From Christensenella sp. UBA6880 (GTDB taxonomy: Bacteria > Bacillota > Clostridia > Christensenellales > CAG-917), in NCBI GenBank assembly GCA_002449145.1, contig DKCG01000003.1, positions 1 through 19,976 on the forward strand: a DNA stretch of 19,976 nucleotides, read 5' to 3'. The notes below the pieces were generated by a model that was not told where the DNA came from, did not search any database, and saw only the letters and a program-made list of their open reading frames with translations. Positions 1 through 8,182 of this stretch are shown piece by piece (the stretch's first letter is position 1; every line of letters begins with the position of its first letter). Made by a program: the position numbers and the translations under genes.

Positions 1-13
1 TGGTTTTGTAATA

Positions 14-46
14 CAAAAAAACGCCTCAATCGAGGCGGTTTTTATA
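14..46 (-). terminator. Intrinsic terminator of the transglutaminase-like lipoprotein gene
   Basis: A 6-bp GC-rich stem (CGCCTC/GAGGCG, 22-27 and 32-37) with a 4-base loop is flanked by an A-run on its left and a T-run on its right. Read on the minus strand it ends in a run of seven U, right for a gene that stops at 75. The T-run on the plus side means it could also work in the other direction. Confidence 0.85.
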
Positions 47-74
47 CGTTTTTGAGGCATTTTACAACGCTGCT

Positions 75-2372
75 TTACGTACTTGCAAATATAATAACCT
101 GATTGTCGTCAACGGGTACTATGCTGTAGCCGACACCCTTGACGCCCGATACGACGTAGACGGACAAGGGTATTCCGCCGTTTGCCTTGCTGTATGCGAC
201 AATCGCATTGAGTTCCGCAACGGACTCAACGTACAAATCGAAACTCACGATTCCTACCTTTATCACCGTCTTTTTGTAGACGTTTACATCGGTGTTTGCA
301 ATCGGATTGTAGGTTTTTGCGATATGCGTATCCTTTATATCCTCGTCGGTTTTGAGGAAGTAGGCGTAGTTGAGATATTCGTATATGCCGCCGCTTGCGC
401 CCTCGTTTTTAACCGCAACGTCACCCCAAGTCGTATCGACGACGTACCATTCCTTCACGCCGTCATCGTTGGCGTCGATAAGCACCTTGTTCCAGGCGTG
501 TCCGATGCTTGCCAATACCTTTTCCGATGAAAGATCAAGGTCTTTGAGGTTCTTGTTTGCATAACCCACTATGCGCACGGCTTTTATGCCTTCCATTCCG
601 CAAAGCAGAGCGAACGCTTTGGATTTGCCGTCGCAAACGGCGCGATGGTCGTTGAACACGCCTTCGAGATAGAATGCATTATACTTGCTCGTATCGGTGA
701 CTTCCGGGTCTGCAACGGCGTAGTCGTAGTCCACGACGTTTACTATCCAGTCGTAAATGACGGCGACTTTTTCATAGTCGGACATATCGTCGGAAACGTA
801 CGTCGTGAGAACGTCGCGTGCTTCGTCGTAAAGTTTTTTGAGTGCGATTCCGCTCTTATCGTCCGCAAAAATCGGCTTTTGCCCGCAAGATACGGCGCGA
901 TAGAGTTCGTTTGAATTTGACACTTTCACGCTTTCGGTTTTCTCGTCTATGGGCAGTTTGGTTCGTGTCGCGGATTGCTCGGAATATCTCAAATATCCCA
1001 CAATCTGCTCGCTGTTCTCTTTCGGCTCGTATGCGCCTTGCGGAATACCGAACACGGTTTCGTCTGTGAACGTCACCGAGCCTATCGAGCCTCTTACGTC
1101 CACTTGATAGCGGAATTTGCCGGACTCGTCGCCGCCCTCGTTAATAGCCGTCGAACACTTTTCGGCAAACTTGTCGAGGTTGCACCAGTCGTTCTTTTCG
1201 ATATAAACCGTGTACGCCTTTTCCTTTTGGTGCAAGGATATGACGTAGCCCATAAACGCGTTGAGGTCCGCTTGCGCGGAGATGTAACTATCGTAGTAGT
1301 TGCCGAGCCAGAAGAACGAGTTTTCGATATTGTCCTTTACGTCTTTGGGCAAATCGTCGTACTCGTAGTCGAGCGCGTAGACGATGATTTGTCTGCTTTC
1401 GACGTTTTGCATAGTCGCTTTAATCACGTTTTTGCCGTACGAGAGGGATATATCCGCGCTGCGTTTGCTCTTTTCAACTATGCTCGTACCCGACGAGTTT
1501 GCCAAAGTCCACTCGCAAGCCGCGTTTACGTTTGCGTTCCACGGCAGAAGCGAAGTCGAAAAAGACTTAACTTTGTTTTCGTCGGCGGTCGCTTTGTAAT
1601 AATAAGTGTCTTGTCCGACTTTCAAAAGCGTGGAATCGGCGTTTATTTTCAATTCCTCTACCGGCGCGAATTTCTTGACGAACGCAAGCGTAATTTCCGC
1701 ACTCGACGACTGCTCGCCGTCCGACAAAACGACTTTAATCTTAATTTCGCGCTCGTCCGTTACGTCCGACACGTCGAACGTGAACGTCGCGCTCGATTCG
1801 GCTTGCTTTGCGCCGTCAACGTACCAAGCAACCGATATGGTTTTGTCGTCGGGTATTAAATCTGCGTTCCAACTCGCCGTTATCGACACGTTTTGCGCGC
1901 CGTCGATAAGATTTTGTTGAATCACGCCGTCCGTCACGGGAAGATTTGCGCCTATAGTCGGATTTTTAAGGGTGTATTTCACCGTAACCGTGATTTTTGC
2001 CGACTCGACCGACTGATTGACAACGACGTAATACTCGAATTTTTTGTCCAAATCAGACTTTGAAAAACTGCGAGAATACGTCTTGCCGTCCGTGCCATTG
2101 ACAATCGAGTCTTTGCCGTTCACCCTCTCGTGCCACTCGACGTCCGCAGAAGATACGCGCTTGTTGTGCCAGTCAACGCCAAGCCGCATAGTATCGCCGA
2201 GATATACGATATACTCACCCTCGGTTTGTCCCTTTTCAAGACCGCTCACCGCAACCACGTCGGCGGTTTTTATCTCTTTTTGCGAATTGAAAAGTCCGCA
2301 AGCAACCAAACTTGTCGAAAGCAATATCGCAACGAGCGTCAATAGCGTGACTTTCAATAACTTTTTGTTCAT
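75..2372 (-). CDS. Lipoprotein with C-terminal transglutaminase-like (papain-fold) domain
   Basis: The protein is a 765-residue secreted lipoprotein. I start it at the ATG at 2372, which follows GAGG at a 4-base gap and gives a standard signal peptide (MNKKLL, hydrophobic stretch, lipobox LVAC with the lipidated Cys at residue 25). An in-frame TTG at 2411 would add 13 residues but makes an odd N-terminus. Residues about 40-340 look beta-rich and Ig/PKD-like, with repeated segments having evenly spaced Trp and Tyr. The catalytic part lies near residues 520-680: Cys580 in AVCDGKSKAFALLCG, His625 in GHAWNKV and Asp646 in VVDTTWGD. This is the Cys-His-Asp triad and spacing of transglutaminase-like proteins. 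Such domains can be proteases or cross-linkers. The substrate is unknown; a cell-surface role is inferred from the lipobox. It stands alone with its own promoter and terminator. Confidence 0.85.
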   Translation of the reverse strand: MNKKLLKVTLLTLVAILLSTSLVACGLFNSQKEIKTADVVAVSGLEKGQTEGEYIVYLGDTMRLGVDWHNKRVSSADVEWHERVNGKDSIVNGTDGKTYSRSFSKSDLDKKFEYYVVVNQSVESAKITVTVKYTLKNPTIGANLPVTDGVIQQNLIDGAQNVSITASWNADLIPDDKTISVAWYVDGAKQAESSATFTFDVSDVTDEREIKIKVVLSDGEQSSSAEITLAFVKKFAPVEELKINADSTLLKVGQDTYYYKATADENKVKSFSTSLLPWNANVNAACEWTLANSSGTSIVEKSKRSADISLSYGKNVIKATMQNVESRQIIVYALDYEYDDLPKDVKDNIENSFFWLGNYYDSYISAQADLNAFMGYVISLHQKEKAYTVYIEKNDWCNLDKFAEKCSTAINEGGDESGKFRYQVDVRGSIGSVTFTDETVFGIPQGAYEPKENSEQIVGYLRYSEQSATRTKLPIDEKTESVKVSNSNELYRAVSCGQKPIFADDKSGIALKKLYDEARDVLTTYVSDDMSDYEKVAVIYDWIVNVVDYDYAVADPEVTDTSKYNAFYLEGVFNDHRAVCDGKSKAFALLCGMEGIKAVRIVGYANKNLKDLDLSSEKVLASIGHAWNKVLIDANDDGVKEWYVVDTTWGDVAVKNEGASGGIYEYLNYAYFLKTDEDIKDTHIAKTYNPIANTDVNVYKKTVIKVGIVSFDLYVESVAELNAIVAYSKANGGIPLSVYVVSGVKGVGYSIVPVDDNQVIIFAST

Positions 2373-2451
2373 AAGTCCTCGAATTTGCCTTTTGAAGATT
2401 CGTTTGCGCAAATCCTCGGCGCGCCGCGCGCATAGGCAGTTTTATAGTTAT

Positions 2452-2480
2452 ATTTTATTCTCTATATTCCTTATTGTCAA
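2452..2480 (-). promoter_or_regulatory. Sigma-A-type promoter of the transglutaminase-like lipoprotein
   Basis: On the minus strand TTGACA (2480-2475) and TAAAAT (2457-2452) are separated by exactly 17 bp. The expected start near 2445 leaves a leader of about 73 nt before the ATG at 2372. It overlaps the divergent mrnC control region only slightly upstream of that gene's -35. Confidence 0.75.
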
Positions 2481-2497
2481 TATCGCCGCGTTTGGCG

Positions 2498-2526
2498 TTG
2501 CGATTTGCAAAATATTGTGCTACAAT
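2498..2526 (+). promoter_or_regulatory. Promoter of mrnC-rlmB, placing the start next to the ATG
   Basis: TTGCGA (2498-2503), a 17-bp spacer and TACAAT (2521-2526) are preceded by TG one base upstream (extended -10, TGCTACAAT). The ATG of mrnC begins only 8 bases after the -10 hexamer, where transcription would normally start. The message is therefore predicted to be leaderless or nearly so. Confidence 0.6.
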
Positions 2527-2533
2527 TCCTTTT

Positions 2534-2959
2534 ATGGCAGACAACTCGATTTTTTCGCTCAACACACCCATATCCAAACAGGAAGCGCTTGCGCTTCACC
2601 CCATGGCTCTGGCATTCGTCGGCGACGCCGTACAGTCCCTTTACACTCGCACGAGAGTGACAATCGGCTCTAACCAAAAGACCGGCGCGCTTCATCACGA
2701 GGTCATAAAAGTAGTAAAAGCGGTATCGCAAGCCGCAGAAGCCGAAAAACTGCTCCCGCTCTTTGACGAGGACGAGCAGGATATTTTCCGCAGAGCGAGA
2801 AATTGCAAAGTTCAGACGAGCGCAAAGCACGCCGAAATGAGCGAGTATAGGCGCGCAAGCGGATTCGAGGCGGTGCTCGGCTACTTGTACCTAATCGGCA
2901 ACACCCAACGCCTCAACGAGTTTTTGAGCGCGTGTTTCGAGGATAATATTAAGGAATAA
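2534..2959 (+). CDS. mrnC: Mini-ribonuclease III
   Basis: The 141-residue protein has the size of the Mini-III family: an RNase III catalytic domain without the double-stranded-RNA-binding domain. In Bacillus, Mini-III matures 23S rRNA by cutting the double-stranded stem of its precursor. The family signature HPMALAFVGDAV carries the catalytic Asp at residue 31. The second signature, ASGFEAVLGYLYL, carries the metal-binding Glu at 112, preceded by the usual RRARNCKVQTSAKH segment. I use the ATG at 2534; a TTG at 2474 would put the promoter inside the coding region. There is no visible ribosome site, in keeping with a leaderless message. rlmB follows after 15 bp, and the pair sits beside a sigH-like gene as in Bacillus (cysS-mrnC-rlmB-rae1-sigH), although cysS and rae1 are not here. 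Confidence 0.93.
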   Translation: MADNSIFSLNTPISKQEALALHPMALAFVGDAVQSLYTRTRVTIGSNQKTGALHHEVIKVVKAVSQAAEAEKLLPLFDEDEQDIFRRARNCKVQTSAKHAEMSEYRRASGFEAVLGYLYLIGNTQRLNEFLSACFEDNIKE

Positions 2960-2974
2960 AAGCAGGATAAAGAT

Positions 2975-3697
2975 ATGTACATTTACGGACGAAATCCCGT
3001 CAGAGAAGCCTATATCGCAGGCAAAACGGTAGACAAAATTTACGTGCAAAAGGGCGAATTCGACCCTATGCTTTCGCGCGTTCTCAAACTTGCGAAAGAG
3101 GCGCGTACGGTCGTGAGTTACGTTGACAAAAATATGCTCGACAAACTCGCAAACGGCGGCAACCACCAAGGCATAGTCGCGGCGGTAACCGACTTTTCCT
3201 ACTGCGATGTCGAGGACATCTTGAACCTTGCAAAAGACAAGGGCGAGGACCTTCTTTTGGTCATACTCGACGGCATAACCGACCCCCACAATCTCGGCGC
3301 AATCATCAGAAGCGCGGAATGTTTCGGCGCGCACGGAATCGTGATTCCAAAGCACAGAAGCGTGAGCGTAAACGACACCGTGGTCAAGGTCGCTTGCGGC
3401 GCAACCGAGCATATGCTCATTGCAAAAGTCACCAACGTAAACGACGCGATAAGATGGCTCAAAGAGCAGAACGTATGGGTTTATGCGACGGATTTTGACG
3501 GTAAAGCCCCCAAAGACGCAAATTTGACGGGAAATATCGCGCTTGTGATAGGCAGCGAGGGCGAGGGTATTCACCGCCTCACCAAGGAACTTTGCGACGA
3601 TACGCTCACCATTCCGCAATACGGAAAAGTCAATTCGCTCAACGCGTCTGTGGCGGCAGGTATTGTCTTATACGAAGCAGTTAGACAAAGACACTAA
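2975..3697 (+). CDS. rlmB: 23S rRNA (guanosine-2'-O-)-methyltransferase RlmB, SpoU/TrmH family
   Basis: The 240-residue protein uses S-adenosylmethionine to methylate the ribose of a guanosine in the peptidyl-transferase region of 23S rRNA (G2251 in E. coli numbering). The N-terminal substrate-binding domain opens with YGRNPVREAYIAGK and ends with NHQGIVAAV near residue 70. The SPOUT knot shows all three motifs: DPHNLGAIIRSAECFG (103-118), LVIGSEGEGIHRL (190-202) and VNSLNASVAAGIVLYEA (219-235). The ATG at 2975 is preceded by AGGA about 7 bases upstream. It is almost certainly co-transcribed with mrnC, another 23S rRNA-processing enzyme. The neighbour and length favour RlmB over a tRNA TrmH, but exact site specificity is inferred. 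Confidence 0.93.
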   Translation: MYIYGRNPVREAYIAGKTVDKIYVQKGEFDPMLSRVLKLAKEARTVVSYVDKNMLDKLANGGNHQGIVAAVTDFSYCDVEDILNLAKDKGEDLLLVILDGITDPHNLGAIIRSAECFGAHGIVIPKHRSVSVNDTVVKVACGATEHMLIAKVTNVNDAIRWLKEQNVWVYATDFDGKAPKDANLTGNIALVIGSEGEGIHRLTKELCDDTLTIPQYGKVNSLNASVAAGIVLYEAVRQRH

Positions 3698-3773
3698 ACA
3701 TCTTAAAAACACAATCACAAATCCACAACCTACACTCTAAAAACAAAAAACCATAAACAAACTAATTTGAAAA

Positions 3774-4331
3774 ATGGATAAAGAGCAAGAACTGCAACTC
3801 ATAAAAAATGCGCAACAAGGCGATTTGGAAGCGGAAAATTCCGTCGCTTTGGCATACCTCAATCTTGCAAAATCCATTGCCCGCTCGTTCGGCGTTGCGG
3901 GCGCGTACGACGTTGACGATTTGTCGAGTTACGGCATGCTTGCGCTCATACGAGCAATACACACATACGACGAAAACGGCAAGGCGAGTTTCAAAACCTA
4001 CGCCTCGCATTGCATACGAAACGCAATCGTGGACGCCCTCAGAAAATCCGAATCGGCAAACGTCGAAGTCGCCCTCGATTCCGGCGAATTGAGAAACGAA
4101 TTGCAAGAGGCAAACCCCGAAAGCATATTTATAGAAAACGAAACGTCGGCGTTGCTTTTCGACGCTATTTCGTCCTTGCTCACCCCCACCGAACTCGACG
4201 TTTTGAAACTGCACCTCGAGTGTATGAGTTACGCCGAAATCGCCAAAGAGTTGGGACTCGAACGCAAAAAAGTGGACAACACCATTTATTCCGCAAAGAA
4301 AAAAATCCGCAAACTTTTGGGCAAAGACTGA
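3774..4331 (+). CDS. sigH: RNA polymerase sigma factor, SigH-like (sigma-70 family)
   Basis: A 185-residue sigma-70 family factor with two DNA/RNAP-binding domains. Region 2 spans about residues 20-90, including DVDDLSSYGMLALIRAIHTY (core-binding helix) and SFKTYASHCIRNAIVDALRK (-10 recognition). Region 4 spans about 135-183, with the helix-turn-helix LTPTELDVLKLH...SYAEIAKELGLERKKVDNTI. Region 1.1 and a full region 3 are missing, as in SigH. The name rests on the mrnC-rlmB neighbourhood. SigH of Bacillus is longer (218 residues) and directs early-sporulation genes, including spo0A, which is also in this window. The 76 bases before the ATG are poor in G and carry neither a ribosome site nor a clear sigma-A promoter, so read-through from rlmB or an unusual start is likely. 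The gene converges on the beta-mannosidase with an 18-bp gap. Confidence 0.8.
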   Translation: MDKEQELQLIKNAQQGDLEAENSVALAYLNLAKSIARSFGVAGAYDVDDLSSYGMLALIRAIHTYDENGKASFKTYASHCIRNAIVDALRKSESANVEVALDSGELRNELQEANPESIFIENETSALLFDAISSLLTPTELDVLKLHLECMSYAEIAKELGLERKKVDNTIYSAKKKIRKLLGKD

Positions 4332-4349
4332 TTTGCACCTTTTTGAAAT

Positions 4350-6932
4350 TTACATAAAGAATTTATACCATACGTAATTTAGCAAATTCCAAGTCGAAAG
4401 CAAAGTTTTGAATCTGAAAAACGAATCGGCAAATTTGCTCGACTTCGGCGCTATCGCCGCAACGTGTTTGAACTCGAAATCGTTTTTCAAAACCTCGAGC
4501 GCACACCCTTCGTCCATAGTTTGGGATATGCGCACGGTTTCGTTCGGCAACACGTCGAAATAGTTGTCCGAAAGAGGCGAATTTTGCTTCGTGAACAATG
4601 CGAATTTGCGCACGAAAACGTCGCTTTTTATCGTGTATATCGCCTTGTTCCCCTCTCTATGTACGTCAACGGTTACGTTTGCCTTCGGCAATTTCAAATT
4701 CTTTTCCTTGCCGAAAAGCATCGTTTTGCGTATGGTTTCGGGCTGACATTCAGCAACGTTTTGCGGATTCTCGCACGTTAAAGTCGCAACGAAAACCGCG
4801 TTTTTCAACGCTTTTTTGCCGCCGAATTTGCGCACGTCGTACTGTTTTGCGACGCACGTCGAGCACCCCTCGACTTCGACGGGAATCTGCTCGGAAAACA
4901 ATTCCTTGCCGTCGAAAGTTTCGACTTTCACGTCCAAAACGCCTTTTTGCATGGCAATATTATCGTTGAAAACCACCGCTTTTACGTCGTTCTTTTCCTT
5001 TTCGATTGCGAGCGAAAACGGCGCAAAAAATTTCTTTGCTTCGTACTGAACGGCTTTGTAATTCTTGTAATAATCGAGTCCCGACCACGAGCAAGTCGGC
5101 CAACAATCGTTGAATTGCCAGTATAGCGAACCGTTGCAACGCTCGGTTGCGCGCCAGTGTTCCGTCGCCTCGCCCACGCACAACGATTGACATAATTGCG
5201 AAAGATAGACGTAATCCTCAAAACGCTTGGGAAGCCTGTATCTTTCGGCAATATAGAACTTCATTTTTTCGTTGCCGCCCCTGCACTTTTGGTGCGAGGA
5301 AAACACCTCGCTCGACAAATCGAAGTCGGCTTCGCTTGCGAATTTTGCAATCGTTTTCAAATCGGGCATAGACTCGAAACCGAATTCCGAACAGAATCGC
5401 GGATTGCGAGTTTTGTAATATGCAAGCGGTTGAAAACCGTGCCACACTGCCCAAAGATGAACGTCGCCGACGTTGTCCGAGCCAACGTTTTTCAAGAATT
5501 TCGTGCCTACGGGCGAGCCCTCGATATACGGCGTTACATCGTCGTATTTTTTGAGTTCGACAGGCAATATATCGTAGAAAAAAGTCTTTGTCCACTTGAC
5601 GAATTTGCGCCGTAACGCCCAACCCGCCGTCATTGCTTCTATCTCGTTGTTGCCGCACCAAAGCGCAAGACACGCTCTGTCGGCAAGACGATTTGCGACG
5701 TACTTCACTTCCTCTTTTACGTTTTGCAAAAACTCGTCGTCAAAGAACGGATACGCCTGACAAGCAAACGCAAAGTCTTGCCAAACGAGTATGCCGTAGC
5801 GGTCGCAAAGGTCGTAAAAATACTCGGATTCGTATCCGCCGCCGCCCCAAACTCTTAACATATTGAAGCCCGAATCTCTTGCGATTTTGACGTATTCTTC
5901 TATGTCTTTTTCCGTCGTTCTCGCGGGGTAACTGTCCGTCGGAATCCAGTTTGCGCCCTTTGCGAAAACTCTCTTGCCGTTGACGTAAAAACAAAAATTC
6001 GAGCCGTATTTATCGCGGCTTCTGTCAAGCGTAATCGTGCGAAGTCCTATTTGCTTTTTCGAGGACGAAAGAACACAATCGTCACTTAAAAGTGTCTTTT
6101 CGATTGTATAAAGCGGTTGTTCGTGACAATTCGTCATTCCGTTGGCATACCAAAGAAGCGGCTTTTCTATGAAAAATTCGACGACGTTTTTATCCTTTGC
6201 AATCGCCGCAGATTCGTACGTTTCGCCGCTCGGACAAACGAGTTTGACATAGAGTTCGAGCGTATCGTCGCCATAAATTTCGTTTTGGATTTCCGCACGC
6301 AATCTTACGCCGCCGTCCTCAAACGTTTGCTTAACTCTCGTTTGCAAAATTCTGCCCTTGTTTGAAAACACGAGTTTGACGTCGCCCTCTATTCCGCTCA
6401 CGGGAATGACGGGTCCCCAGTCCCAACCGAAATGGCATTGCGGCTTCCTTAGGTGCGCTATGCCTGTAAGTCCGTTGTTGTTGACGGGGCATTTTATGCG
6501 TTTTTGCTTTTGTATAACCGCATTTACGGGCGAGTGAAAATAGAGCGAAAGTTTGTTTTCACCCTCTTTCGAAAACCTTTTGACTTCAAACGAATACGGG
6601 ATATGGCAATTCGATACGCTTGCGATTTTCTCGCCGTTGAGCGTTACGTCGCAAAGCGTGTCTATCTTTTCGAAATTCAAAAAGATTCTGTCCGCAAACA
6701 AGTCCTCTCTCGTGAGGTCGAACGTCTTTTCGTACACCCAGTCTTGCTTTGACACCCACTCGGTTTGCTTCTCGTTGAGAGCGACGAACGGGTCGGGTAT
6801 AACGCCCGCGTTTTGCAAATCTGAATAATTGCAACCCGGCACGTTTGCGGGATATTCTTTGCAAGATACGGGGTCGAGAAGCGTCCATTGTCCGCACAGA
6901 TCGATGAAGTTTTTGCGATTCTTTTTGTACAT
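4350..6932 (-). CDS. Beta-mannosidase, glycoside hydrolase family 2
   Basis: An 860-residue cytoplasmic enzyme (no signal peptide) predicted to remove terminal beta-mannose from oligosaccharides such as beta-mannan or N-glycan cores. Domain order is that of GH2 mannosidases: an N-terminal sugar-binding beta-sandwich (about 8-190) with FGWDWGPVIPVSGI at 168-181, an immunoglobulin-like domain (about 195-300), a TIM barrel (about 305-640) and C-terminal beta domains. The barrel shows LRVWGGGGYESEYFYDLCDR (359-378). The acid/base is Glu430 in WCGNNEIE and the nucleophile Glu516 in FCSEFGFES. LYWQFNDCWPTCSW marks the end of the barrel. The length is normal and all key residues are present. The ATG at 6932 has no ribosome site. 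No transporter or sugar-operon partner is adjacent; it is transcribed alone from a strong promoter with a possible operator just after the start point. Confidence 0.93.
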   Translation of the reverse strand: MYKKNRKNFIDLCGQWTLLDPVSCKEYPANVPGCNYSDLQNAGVIPDPFVALNEKQTEWVSKQDWVYEKTFDLTREDLFADRIFLNFEKIDTLCDVTLNGEKIASVSNCHIPYSFEVKRFSKEGENKLSLYFHSPVNAVIQKQKRIKCPVNNNGLTGIAHLRKPQCHFGWDWGPVIPVSGIEGDVKLVFSNKGRILQTRVKQTFEDGGVRLRAEIQNEIYGDDTLELYVKLVCPSGETYESAAIAKDKNVVEFFIEKPLLWYANGMTNCHEQPLYTIEKTLLSDDCVLSSSKKQIGLRTITLDRSRDKYGSNFCFYVNGKRVFAKGANWIPTDSYPARTTEKDIEEYVKIARDSGFNMLRVWGGGGYESEYFYDLCDRYGILVWQDFAFACQAYPFFDDEFLQNVKEEVKYVANRLADRACLALWCGNNEIEAMTAGWALRRKFVKWTKTFFYDILPVELKKYDDVTPYIEGSPVGTKFLKNVGSDNVGDVHLWAVWHGFQPLAYYKTRNPRFCSEFGFESMPDLKTIAKFASEADFDLSSEVFSSHQKCRGGNEKMKFYIAERYRLPKRFEDYVYLSQLCQSLCVGEATEHWRATERCNGSLYWQFNDCWPTCSWSGLDYYKNYKAVQYEAKKFFAPFSLAIEKEKNDVKAVVFNDNIAMQKGVLDVKVETFDGKELFSEQIPVEVEGCSTCVAKQYDVRKFGGKKALKNAVFVATLTCENPQNVAECQPETIRKTMLFGKEKNLKLPKANVTVDVHREGNKAIYTIKSDVFVRKFALFTKQNSPLSDNYFDVLPNETVRISQTMDEGCALEVLKNDFEFKHVAAIAPKSSKFADSFFRFKTLLSTWNLLNYVWYKFFM

Positions 6933-6959
6933 ATTGCGCCGTTAAGATAAGTGTTCGTT

Positions 6960-6981
6960 TTGCGGATTATGGTTGCCGCAA
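6960..6981 (-). promoter_or_regulatory. Inverted repeat in the beta-mannosidase leader, candidate operator
   Basis: TTGCGG and CCGCAA are perfect complements separated by 10 bases. The repeat begins a few bases after the predicted transcription start (about 6987), a usual position for a repressor site. It could equally be a small RNA hairpin. No regulator gene lies next to it. Confidence 0.4.
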
Positions 6982-6993
6982 TCTCGTGAAAAA

Positions 6994-7022
6994 ATTATAA
7001 CTTGTTTCGTCGCGCTTTTCAA
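6994..7022 (-). promoter_or_regulatory. Sigma-A-type promoter of the beta-mannosidase gene
   Basis: On the minus strand TTGAAA (7022-7017), a 17-bp spacer and a perfect TATAAT (6999-6994). The predicted start near 6987 leaves a leader of about 55 nt. Confidence 0.8.
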
Positions 7023-7033
7023 TAGGCAAAAGA

Positions 7034-7073
7034 ACAAAAAAAGAAGTCGCGGCGTTCGTCGCGACTTCTTTTT
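7034..7073 (-). terminator. Strong intrinsic terminator after the 362-residue lipoprotein
   Basis: A perfect 9-bp stem GAAGTCGCG/CGCGACTTC (7043-7051 and 7060-7068) with an 8-base loop. An A-run to the left becomes the U-tail on the minus strand, and TTTTT follows on the plus side. It separates the lipoprotein gene from the beta-mannosidase promoter, so the two are independent units. Confidence 0.9.
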
Positions 7074-7093
7074 GACAAGTTTTGCTTGCCGAA

Positions 7094-8182
7094 TTATTTT
7101 TCTTCTTCAACCTTTGTGAAGTTGATCACGCCGTTGAGTCCTACGACCGCTTCGTCTTTGTCTGCGTCATAGACTGCTTTGCCGGTGAGGTCTGCCGTTC
7201 CCTTGTAGGTTACGTTCATTGCGGTTACGGTTGCTTCGACGTTGCCGCTGAGTGCAAATTCACCTGCGTTCTCTTGGCTGTTTGCATAAACATTAACGGT
7301 TGCAACGAAGTTTACGCCGACGTTGCCGACAACGGGTGCGTTGTTGACGCTTGCGTCGCCTTGTGCTGTTACGATTGCGCCGTATTTGCCGTCTGCGAGT
7401 TTGCCGATTTCAACGGAAAGTGCCGCGTTTGCGCCTACGGTTTCACTTACGCCCGCGCCTGCGCCCATTTCGATTTTAACGGTGCCTTGTGCGGTTGCGT
7501 ATGCTTTGATGTTTGCAAATGCGCCGACGTTTTCTTCATCGCCTGCTTGTGCGCCGAGCGTGAAGATCATTGCGTCTTTTGCGTTGTCAAAGTTTGCTTC
7601 GCCTTTGAATGCCGCAACTTCGACTTCGTCGCCGTCTGCGCCTACCCACATAACTTTTGCGTCAAAGGTGTAGTTGGTTTTGCCTTCGATTTCGGCACCT
7701 TCGGAAAGTTTGACGTAGAGTGCGAGAGAACGAGTGGATTCTTCGCCGCTTTCTTCGTCAACGTAAGTGATGGTGATTGAGTACTTTTCGGTGTATTCTG
7801 CGTCGTCGGAATTGACTTTTTCAACCTTTACGCCGTTTTCGCCGAGAACGTCGTCCACTCTGTCAACCATCGTTTGAATCATAGGTTTGAGAGTTTTTGC
7901 GATGCCCGTAGCAACGACTTCAGAGCCGAGTGTGAGTTGGTTGTCTTCGCCGACCGAAATGTTTACGCCCGCGTTGAAGTTGACGTCCGCGTCATCTTCT
8001 GCCGCGCAAGACGCGCCGCTTGCCGCGTTGGAAGCCAACACCGCTACCGTCGTGCCGAGAACTTCCGTGTTGGAAACTTTTGCGCCCTTGTTGTCGTCTT
8101 TGTCATTGCACGCTACGAAAGCGACAAGAGAAAGAGAAACAACAAGTACGAGTGCCAAAACAGATACTAATGTTTTTTTCAT
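7094..8182 (-). CDS. Lipoprotein of unknown function, beta-rich
   Basis: I do not recognise the family. The 362-residue protein has a clear lipoprotein signal: MKKTLVSVLALVLVV, then lipobox FVAC with Cys25, followed by a charged linker (NDKDDNKG). The mature part is acidic and rich in Ala, Val and Gly. It has repeated short stretches of alternating hydrophobic residues (for example KYSITITYVDEESGEE, TNYTFDAKVMWVGADGDEVE, VNVYANSQENAGEFALSGNV), suggesting beta-sheet repeats comparable to a beta-barrel or beta-helix surface protein. Only one Cys (residue 59) occurs after the lipidated one. The ATG at 8182 is well supported by AAGGAG with a 7-base gap. It has its own terminator; no clear promoter hexamers were found upstream, though the AT-rich stretch 8230-8260 probably contains one. 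Likely anchored outside the membrane; no function is claimed. Confidence 0.85.
   Translation of the reverse strand: MKKTLVSVLALVLVVSLSLVAFVACNDKDDNKGAKVSNTEVLGTTVAVLASNAASGASCAAEDDADVNFNAGVNISVGEDNQLTLGSEVVATGIAKTLKPMIQTMVDRVDDVLGENGVKVEKVNSDDAEYTEKYSITITYVDEESGEESTRSLALYVKLSEGAEIEGKTNYTFDAKVMWVGADGDEVEVAAFKGEANFDNAKDAMIFTLGAQAGDEENVGAFANIKAYATAQGTVKIEMGAGAGVSETVGANAALSVEIGKLADGKYGAIVTAQGDASVNNAPVVGNVGVNFVATVNVYANSQENAGEFALSGNVEATVTAMNVTYKGTADLTGKAVYDADKDEAVVGLNGVINFTKVEEEK

Noticed and set aside
975..1859. A 294-codon plus-strand frame inside the transglutaminase-like lipoprotein gene
   Set aside because: It lies antisense to a gene with a clear lipobox and catalytic triad, has no ribosome site, and its protein is an Arg/Val/Phe-rich shadow typical of antisense frames in this genome.
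4321..4345. Intrinsic terminator for sigH (GCAAA-GACTGA-TTTGC then CCTTTTTG)
   Set aside because: The stem has only 5 bp and the T-run does not follow directly; it may contribute to ending convergent transcription but is too weak to call.
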